This document shows, one piece after another, positions 58,739 through 64,000 of a DNA stretch of 64,000 nt (within the stretch, counting starts at the first letter, position 1; every line of letters starts with the position of its first letter). The position numbers and the translations under genes are program-made. The notes beneath the pieces were generated by a model that was given only the letters and a program-made list of their open reading frames with translations, did no database searches and was not told the DNA's origin. Location of the stretch: positions 433,332 to 497,331 of the forward strand of contig JAHDIH010000002.1 in the NCBI GenBank assembly GCA_020630875.1. Direction: 5' to 3'. The stretch comes from Deltaproteobacteria bacterium. Its GTDB lineage: Bacteria > Myxococcota_A > Polyangia > Haliangiales > Haliangiaceae.

Positions 58739-58820
58739 GAGTCAATCCTACGGTTTGATAGACACAGGCGAAACCGCTGCGGTAGGAAATTAAGCAACCT
58801 TTTATAGGGGGGGCAACATA

Positions 58821-59231
58821 CTACCAAGCGCTGATGTAGCGGGTGATACTTGCCGGCAGCTCAGAAGATAGAAACTCTTCTAATGACTCATTCTTCCACG
58901 GGGCCTTGTTGGTTTGGTACTCCAAATCGGTTTGCCAGAAGAGTTGTTTGTATTCAAACTCATGGCTTTCACCGCGAAGGGACAAAGAAACTTGGCTTGG
59001 GTCTTTAGCTTTGCCTTCATGAAGTACTTCGCCTTGCTTTTTCCACTTGGAAACGCCAAGCAAGACGACGTACGCTCGGTCAATGTAGTGAGGCTCAGCT
59101 CCTGCAATGATGTCGTGATTTTCTACTTTGAGATTGGTCACCCGAAGAACCACTACCCGAGATTCGTTATAAGCTACCGAGTAATTGCTGGAATCCGTTT
59201 CCACTCCCACCATGGAAAAATATCTAGGCAC
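58821..59231 (-). CDS. Hypothetical protein downstream of lnt
   Basis: The 136-residue soluble product is beta-rich (S-R-V-V-V-L-R-V-T-N-L-K-V, A-Y-V-V-L-L-G-V-S-K-W) and has no signal peptide. It starts on the base after the lnt stop, so it is probably translated with lnt. No family is recognised. Confidence 0.5.
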   Translation of the reverse strand: MPRYFSMVGVETDSSNYSVAYNESRVVVLRVTNLKVENHDIIAGAEPHYIDRAYVVLLGVSKWKKQGEVLHEGKAKDPSQVSLSLRGESHEFEYKQLFWQTDLEYQTNKAPWKNESLEEFLSSELPASITRYISAW

Positions 59232-60851
59232 CTACCTACTATATCGTTTGCGGAGTCGTGGCTCAATCTGCCACAGCACAATCAGTAAGAACGCGCAAAG
59301 GTATCCGAATACATCTCCGTACTTGGCGTAGAATGTCCTACCACCTTCGGTCAACGCCGCGTCAACAAGCAGACCGCTGGCGGGGGTCGGATTTATCGCC
59401 GGGTCTACCGCGTAAGTCTGATGGACGACTCTGCCCGCTGCGTTGATATGGGCAGAGACTCCCGTATTGACGCTTCGAACGAGATCCGTACGCATTTCAA
59501 CTGCGCGAAAAACAGAAAGGGCCATGTGTTGCCACGGCTCAGAAGTATCACCAAACCAACCATCGTTGGTGATGTTGATCAGCAAGTGAGGGTTGTGTGG
59601 CGCAAGTGCTCGTCCAAAAGCTGGAATGATATCCTCGTAGCAGATTAGTGGTCCCATGTTGTAGGTAGCTGCTTGCGGCCGATTGTTTTTCTCGTTTGCA
59701 GAAAGCTTAAGAGGCAAAGCTTTTACTTCGGTTCCTTTTGTAAGGCTTCCAAATCCAGGAGGAACGAATTTCTTCACAAATGATAGGGATTCGGGAATGT
59801 ACTCTCCGAATAGTAGCAGATACATCTTATCAAACATTCCGGCTACGTTGCCTTCTGAATCAAGCATAACCATGGAATTGAAAGCTCGTCCGTTAATTCC
59901 TTTTTCACGGGTCAGGGAACCGGTGATGATGGGCGTATCAAAGAACCTTTTGATTCTCTTGGGATGTTCCAATGGAAAGTCGGATTTAATATCTCGGGCT
60001 AGCGAGTAGGGGTACGAAGATTCCGACCAAACGATGAGTTCTGCCCCCTTCGATGCCAAGTTTGCGGACACCAACTGCAATGCTTCGAGTTGTTTGGCCC
60101 AACGCATGCGACCATTTTGTCCCTTCTGATTAAATCCGATGTTACCCTGAACGACGCCGACGGTAACTTTGGGGCCATCGTTCAGTTGCGACTCTATCGA
60201 GCTCGCCTTAACGAATCCCCAAACGATGAGCGAAGTAACAATGGCGCCGGTAATTGCCGGCGACTTCCAAGAGCGTTTTCTGACAAAGTCGATAACGGCG
60301 CCACCAGTCGCAAGCAACATCGCCGTCACTCCCAGAGGGCCCGTAAACTCTGCGATTTGAATGACGGGAATGTTCCAAGCTTGGCTTATTGCCAGATAAT
60401 AAGGAAAAATTTGAGGAAACAGCATTTCTGGCAGGCACATGCAAACTGGGGCGAGTATCGCCAGTGGTAGACGTGTGTTTTGAGCGTCGTCGATCGAGCG
60501 AAGAGTCCAAGCAAAGAATACGAATACCAGTGCTTGATATGTAGCCAACACCACCGGGGCTATCCATGATAGGGGAGGAGGGAAACCAGCAAATCGTTCT
60601 AATAAGCTGCCTATCCAGTAAAATCCTCCGGTGCTCATCACTATTCCGGTGAGCCAACTACAAAGAATAGCACTCTTTTTGTTGGGAGCGTAAATCACAA
60701 CTCCCACCAGCCCTACCGGTGCAATCCAACCGAGTAACCAAATGTCAAAACTAGCTACAGCCAAGAAGAAGAAGGCTCCCGTGACCAGGCATATGGCAAG
60801 TCGTAAAAGTTTTCCTTTCCTGGATGTTTGGCTAACTTCAGAGAGTCTCAT
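59232..60851 (-). CDS. lnt: Apolipoprotein N-acyltransferase
   Basis: Lnt adds the third acyl chain to lipoproteins in the inner membrane. The 539-residue protein has six or seven N-terminal helices, a periplasmic nitrilase-type domain (about 225-500) and a last helix (about 510-530). The catalytic Glu is in L-I-V-W-S-E-S-S-Y-P, the Lys in F-D-K-M-Y-L-L-L-F-G-E-Y-I-P and the Cys in P-L-I-C-Y-E-D-I. All three are intact. Its start overlaps the diacylglycerol kinase stop (ATGA), consistent with recycling of lipid products at the membrane. The window contains more than ten predicted lipoprotein substrates. Confidence 0.95.
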   Translation of the reverse strand: MRLSEVSQTSRKGKLLRLAICLVTGAFFFLAVASFDIWLLGWIAPVGLVGVVIYAPNKKSAILCSWLTGIVMSTGGFYWIGSLLERFAGFPPPLSWIAPVVLATYQALVFVFFAWTLRSIDDAQNTRLPLAILAPVCMCLPEMLFPQIFPYYLAISQAWNIPVIQIAEFTGPLGVTAMLLATGGAVIDFVRKRSWKSPAITGAIVTSLIVWGFVKASSIESQLNDGPKVTVGVVQGNIGFNQKGQNGRMRWAKQLEALQLVSANLASKGAELIVWSESSYPYSLARDIKSDFPLEHPKRIKRFFDTPIITGSLTREKGINGRAFNSMVMLDSEGNVAGMFDKMYLLLFGEYIPESLSFVKKFVPPGFGSLTKGTEVKALPLKLSANEKNNRPQAATYNMGPLICYEDIIPAFGRALAPHNPHLLINITNDGWFGDTSEPWQHMALSVFRAVEMRTDLVRSVNTGVSAHINAAGRVVHQTYAVDPAINPTPASGLLVDAALTEGGRTFYAKYGDVFGYLCAFLLIVLWQIEPRLRKRYSR

Positions 60852-61780
60852 GAGCCCATTCCAATAATCGGAATCGCGTTGGGAATGATCGAAAACGTTG
60901 CTGGTAGTAAACCTGGTGATTCACCGTCCACGTCCAATTCTACTTTGCCAGAAAGAGGTGTAACTGAGATGTGTTTGGCTTCTCTCATACTTACTTTGTC
61001 ATGAGACTCATGACTACCTGAAAAAATCTTGGGAGACAGCATTACCATCTCAGCTTTGGACAGATCTCCCAGAGATACCACGGAGAAGTGCCCGTCGTTA
61101 AGCTTGGCGTGCGGGGCAATCTTCATCCCGCCACCAAAGTACTTTCCGTTTGCGATTGCAAGAGTGTTTACCGTAAGTGAAATCGCATTGTTATCATCAT
61201 GATCAAGCACCACGCTTATGCGCTGGTTGTCGTACTGCATGGACGCCCTCAAGGTCGTTGCCAGATAAGAAAGCTTTCCAAACTTTTTGGATCCATTGTT
61301 CAAAAGTCGATCTACCACTCCACTAATTCCGCATGACGCAATGTTGATAAAGTATCGCTTACGTTTTTTCCCAGCATGGTCCACAAATGTAACCGTTCCC
61401 ACATCAGAGTTAGTAGCGTGACCTGCTTTGATAATCCTGCACAGTTCGTCGAGACCTTGTGGCAAGTTCAGAGTTCTTTTGAAGTCTCCGCCTGTCCCAT
61501 GCGGGAGAACGGCTAATTTGCATTTGCTACCGATGTACTCGTCACCTTCAAAGAAACCATTGACTACCTCGTTAACGGTACCATCTCCCCCCACGGCAAC
61601 TACTGTGGTTGCCTTTTTCTCTAATGCAAAACGAGTCAGTTCTGTGGCATGACCTGAAAACTCTGTAGGAATCGCAGTGAACGCTCCGACATTTTGTTTT
61701 AACGCCATTTCAATTTCTGGCCAAGCGCTAGCGAGCTTTCCACCCCTGCTTTTGGGATTCCAAATGACGTAGATGGACAT
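60848..61780 (-). CDS. Diacylglycerol / lipid kinase (DagK-YegS family)
   Basis: The 310-residue protein has N-P-K-S-R-G-G-K at the N-terminus, V-A-V-G-G-D-G-T-V-N-E-V-V-N-G (the G-G-D-G-T phosphate-binding motif), H-G-T-G-G-D-F-K-R-T-L and I-A-N-G-K-Y-F-G-G-G-M-K-I-A-P, all family landmarks. The C-terminal part is the beta-sandwich with K-V-E-L-D-V-D-G-E. It is coupled to lnt (ATGA) and to the upstream Fe-S gene (TAATG). Confidence 0.92.
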   Translation of the reverse strand: MSIYVIWNPKSRGGKLASAWPEIEMALKQNVGAFTAIPTEFSGHATELTRFALEKKATTVVAVGGDGTVNEVVNGFFEGDEYIGSKCKLAVLPHGTGGDFKRTLNLPQGLDELCRIIKAGHATNSDVGTVTFVDHAGKKRKRYFINIASCGISGVVDRLLNNGSKKFGKLSYLATTLRASMQYDNQRISVVLDHDDNNAISLTVNTLAIANGKYFGGGMKIAPHAKLNDGHFSVVSLGDLSKAEMVMLSPKIFSGSHESHDKVSMREAKHISVTPLSGKVELDVDGESPGLLPATFSIIPNAIPIIGMGS

Positions 61781-62871
61781 TAGATTGCTTTACCTTCTGG
61801 TGTGGGGTCTTTACGTTCTTTTTCCGCCACGTAGTCTGAGAGATTGTGTACGGTCACCCCTTCCGGGGCGTTACTTCTGAGCATGAACGAACAGGTACTA
61901 CAAGCCGTCACCACCGTTCCTCCACCTAGTGACGCAATCTCTTGCAAACGTTGCTTGGCCATACCGTTGGCAGTTTCGGGCATTGTCTTGGGGACGAGTC
62001 CCGCGCCGCCACAACATTGAGAGTCTTCTTTATTCCAAGAAAACTCTCGAACTTCTGCGTAGCGGTTTAAGACGTTTCGTGGTGCGTCGATCTCTCCTTC
62101 GTAGCGCGCCAAATAACAAGGGTCGTGATAATAAACGATGTCATCGTCTTTTACTGGTTTCGTCTTTGCCTTTAGAAGCCATTCAGAAAGAGAGACGATT
62201 GCGAAACTATTTTGCGGTGGATACCACTCTTTGGCTGTGTGAAGACAAGCTGAACAGTTCACAATCAGTATTTTGGTGTCTTGCAGCTCAGTGATTGCTT
62301 CATTCGAATGTTTTGAAAAGTCGTTCTTATTACCGGAAGCAACAAGTGGATAACCAAGACACGTAACCTTTGCGAGTCTTACGTCTCCATAAGAGTTAAG
62401 CAGCTGCATCGTTTCTGCGACTTTTTCCGGCGACTTGGACAAAGCATCGCAGCCTGGAAGAAATGCAACAGGAGACTTTTTTTCCGCCCACTTTTGCAAA
62501 TCCTCTTGCACTTTTTTTAACAAGCGCTTTTGCCTTGAGCTAAACCGCTCCGGGTAATCTTGCAGTGCAGGATGGGTAACCCCGCGAGCATTAGCTTCAT
62601 GTCTCGCTGCAATTAGTCGAACCCCTGGCTCGCTTTCGTGTTTGCAGTAGATGGTGCAGTGTTTGCAACCGGTGCAAGCCCACATCGTGGATGTAGTTTC
62701 TTCATTCCACTCACGGTTTCCTAAAACAAGCTGGTAAAGCGCGTCCATCTTTGCGCCTGGGGTGTGAGACTCGTTTCCCGATACCTCAGCTACCGGGCAA
62801 GAGTGACGGCACATTTTGGGACAATACCCGCAGTACTGGAGTTCTTGCTCTGCTGAGTCGAGTATGTTCAT
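61780..62871 (-). CDS. Fe-S oxidoreductase with CCG domains (HdrD/GlpC-like)
   Basis: From ATG 62871 the protein has 363 residues. The N-terminus holds two [4Fe-4S] motifs: C-G-Y-C-P-K-M-C-R-H-S-C-P and C-T-G-C-K-H-C-T-I-Y-C-K-H. Two CCG-type domains follow, the first with F-L-P-G-C-D and the second with Y-H-D-P-C-Y-L-A-R, Q-C-C-G-G-A-G-L and A-C-S-T-C, as in heterodisulfide reductase D and the GlpC subunit. It probably passes electrons to or from quinones or thiols. A longer frame to 62931 adds 20 residues before the first Cys and has no better start signal. Confidence 0.9.
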   Translation of the reverse strand: MNILDSAEQELQYCGYCPKMCRHSCPVAEVSGNESHTPGAKMDALYQLVLGNREWNEETTSTMWACTGCKHCTIYCKHESEPGVRLIAARHEANARGVTHPALQDYPERFSSRQKRLLKKVQEDLQKWAEKKSPVAFLPGCDALSKSPEKVAETMQLLNSYGDVRLAKVTCLGYPLVASGNKNDFSKHSNEAITELQDTKILIVNCSACLHTAKEWYPPQNSFAIVSLSEWLLKAKTKPVKDDDIVYYHDPCYLARYEGEIDAPRNVLNRYAEVREFSWNKEDSQCCGGAGLVPKTMPETANGMAKQRLQEIASLGGGTVVTACSTCSFMLRSNAPEGVTVHNLSDYVAEKERKDPTPEGKAI

Positions 62872-62935
62872 TTCTGCCACGGAATGGACTATAGCCACCT
62901 TTGAGGCCCATAGCATCCTAAAGCAGAACATTTGA

Positions 62936-63250
62936 TTGGCGAAGATTGAGAATTCGCACTACAATTTACAGGTGCTTACCGCTGCGATAATTGTTGGACT
63001 CCTTGGATACTACTATTTTGGGCCTAAAATTGGGGTAGCAGTAGGCGTTTCAATCTTCGGATTGAATGCGCTAGCGTTGGTCCGTCCGTCTTACGCCCTT
63101 GCGGCCTATGGATGTGCAGCAGCCATCACCTTCGGCGTAACTTACATGGGACCAAGAATGTCCGAAGGAAAACTAGACGTCTTCGCTCTAGCAAAAAAAA
63201 TGTGGAAGCAGGGTCGTAAACTCTACAAAACTTTTAAGAAAAAACGCTAG
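62936..63250 (+). CDS. Small membrane protein with basic tail
   Basis: The 104-residue product starts with TTG and has two or three hydrophobic segments (about 13-30, 31-48 and 53-72) and a strongly basic C-terminus (M-W-K-Q-G-R-K-L-Y-K-T-F-K-K-K-R). It is divergent from the Fe-S gene with a 64-base gap and shares CTAG with the converging HMA gene. No family is recognised. Confidence 0.55.
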   Translation: MAKIENSHYNLQVLTAAIIVGLLGYYYFGPKIGVAVGVSIFGLNALALVRPSYALAAYGCAAAITFGVTYMGPRMSEGKLDVFALAKKMWKQGRKLYKTFKKKR

Positions 63251-63630
63251 GCGGACTCCGCACCATAGCCAAGTTTTTTTATCGCCGCTATTGCTTTGTC
63301 TTCAACCTTAGACTTTGCTTGAATCGTTACGATTCCCGTATCTGAGTTCATTTCTGCTGTGTAGACGTCTTCCAATTTTAATAGCGCTGCCTTTACTTTT
63401 TTTTCGCAGCTAGAGCAGTGCATTCCGGTTACTTTCACTTTGAAACTTACCGCATCTGCAGGAATCTTTTTGTCCGCTAGTTCTGCTGCGCCGATACCAC
63501 TACAGCAGCTACCATCTCCGCCACCTGTACAAGTCGCTTCAGAAGCTTGCTTGTGGTGAGTTTTGCTAGCATGACCTTGTTGGCATGCTGCAGAGAAGAT
63601 TATTGGTAGAGCTAAAACGATAATGCGCAT
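63247..63630 (-). CDS. Lipoprotein with heavy-metal-associated (HMA) domain
   Basis: From ATG 63630 the product has 127 residues. The signal peptide ends F-S-A-A-C (lipobox, Cys about 16). A His/Cys-rich linker follows (S-K-T-H-H-K-Q, C-T-G-G-G-D-G-S-C-C-S-G), then an HMA domain with G-M-H-C-S-S-C (the M-x-C-x-x-C metal site) and the usual K-K-L-G-Y-G near the end. It probably carries Cu+ or Hg2+ in the periplasm. The extra Cys cluster in the linker is unusual and may be a second metal site. Confidence 0.85.
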   Translation of the reverse strand: MRIIVLALPIIFSAACQQGHASKTHHKQASEATCTGGGDGSCCSGIGAAELADKKIPADAVSFKVKVTGMHCSSCEKKVKAALLKLEDVYTAEMNSDTGIVTIQAKSKVEDKAIAAIKKLGYGAESA

Positions 63631-63658
63631 AGTTTTTTTTAGCGCATATTCGGATGTA

Positions 63659-64000
63659 TTACCATACAACTCGAGCGCCAAGGCTGAGCGAGGCGGCAAG
63701 GTTTTGCGTTAAGTCCGCCTGAGTGTAGATTTTGAGTTGTAGAATGTTCACTTGCGCCCCCGCAAACGCTCTGAACTTACCAACACTTGGCCCGGACTCT
63801 TCAGAGGCTGTAATATTGCCGGTTCCGAGGTTTACGGTTTGACTTGGGTCGTTGGGGTCTTCTGCTTCCAAATCACCGGTTACGTTAACGGTTAACTTAG
63901 CTTTGCCAGCTTGCAAATCTGCTCCGACGCCCCCATAGATGCTCAGAAAGTAGAGAAGTCTGGCATTGGTCGACAGCTCGATGGGAACGACAATCGCGTT
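63659..64000 (-). CDS. C-terminal part of an outer-membrane beta-barrel-like protein (partial)
   Basis: The frame is open from the right edge (translating I-V-V-P-I-E-L-S-T-N-A-R-L-L-Y-F near it) to a stop at 63659, 113 residues. The visible part has alternating strands with Gly turns (I-Y-G-G-V-G-A-D-L-Q-A-G, F-R-A-F-A-G-A-Q-V-N-I-L-Q-L-K-I-Y) and ends S-L-G-A-R-V-V-W, the aromatic last strand of a barrel. The N-terminus and signal peptide lie outside the window. It is 28 bases upstream of the HMA gene on the same strand. Confidence 0.6.
   Translation of the reverse strand, partial: NAIVVPIELSTNARLLYFLSIYGGVGADLQAGKAKLTVNVTGDLEAEDPNDPSQTVNLGTGNITASEESGPSVGKFRAFAGAQVNILQLKIYTQADLTQNLAASLSLGARVVW

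Overview
The window comes from the chromosome of a Gram-negative bacterium of moderate GC. The evidence for a diderm is apolipoprotein N-acyltransferase (lnt), many lipobox lipoproteins, two beta-barrel-like outer-membrane proteins, an Mla/Mce-type ATPase, TrkAH and PBP1A. Forkhead-associated (FHA) proteins, Sel1/TPR lipoproteins, an FHA-GGDEF cyclase, an XylR/V4R sigma-54 activator and a carboxynorspermidine pathway would fit a delta-proteobacterial lineage in the broad sense (Myxococcota or Bdellovibrionota-like), but nothing in the window fixes the taxonomy. I see no prophage, insertion sequence or CRISPR array. Genes are packed tightly, with many ATGA/TAATG couplings and five tail-to-tail pairs that share exactly four bases of their stop codons.

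Layout. 0-5 kb: end of a BASS-type transporter, a TPM-LemA-YgcG operon, a His-rich lipoprotein, cupin and TPR genes, smpB. 5-11 kb (minus): comF, rlmH, rsfS, proA, proB, an unknown gene and two exported proteins. 11-14.6 kb (plus): prepilin peptidase, PilZ, a PilZ/TPR-like protein and an unknown protein, followed by a hairpin-rich repeat region at 14.57-14.92 kb. 14.9-17.7 kb: trkH-trkA. 17.8-20.9 kb: a NAD-salvage unit (nrtR, prs-like, nadV) with two 21-bp NrtR-type operators around its promoter. 21-26.6 kb: Zn-ribbon protein, lipoprotein, PPK2 kinase, carboxynorspermidine synthase and decarboxylase, TerC. 27-32 kb: double-FHA protein and an EnvC-FtsX-FtsE divisome operon whose FtsE has lost its ATPase motifs. 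32-43 kb: glpK, FHA-GGDEF, Sel1 lipoprotein, ferredoxin-NADP reductase, degenerate EAL protein, APC-USP transporter, fused double Mla-type ATPase, LEA/WHy membrane protein. 43.5-45.9 kb: rph-rdgB-tRNA(Pro)-tRNA(Arg)-tRNA(His)-HD hydrolase on one strand. 46-52.8 kb: PilZ, PBP1A, CarH-like regulator, CIA30, DCC and TIGR01777 proteins. 52.8-57.7 kb: extensin-like lipoprotein, then an operon of ECF sigma factor, XylR/V4R sigma-54 activator and ArsS-type radical SAM enzyme, preceded by a full-match sigma-54 promoter and twin palindromes; nrtS-like gene divergent. 57.7-64 kb: AI-2E transporter, lnt, diacylglycerol kinase, Fe-S protein, HMA lipoprotein, partial outer-membrane protein.

How the genes work together. 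The clearest self-contained circuit is at 54.2-57.4 kb: a sigma-54 promoter drives an ECF sigma gene that is translationally coupled to a probable activator of that promoter and followed by ArsS. A second complete circuit is NrtR with its twin operators over prs-nadV. Cyclic-di-GMP signalling is represented by PilZ proteins, a GGDEF enzyme and an EAL protein without catalytic residues. Two unusual points in core genes deserve attention: proA lies in frame directly after the proB stop and has no standard start codon for its full length, and the FtsE homologue has degenerate P-loop, Q-loop, signature, Walker B and H-loop. Coordinates and motifs were read from the sequence; functions rest on recognised family motifs without any database search.
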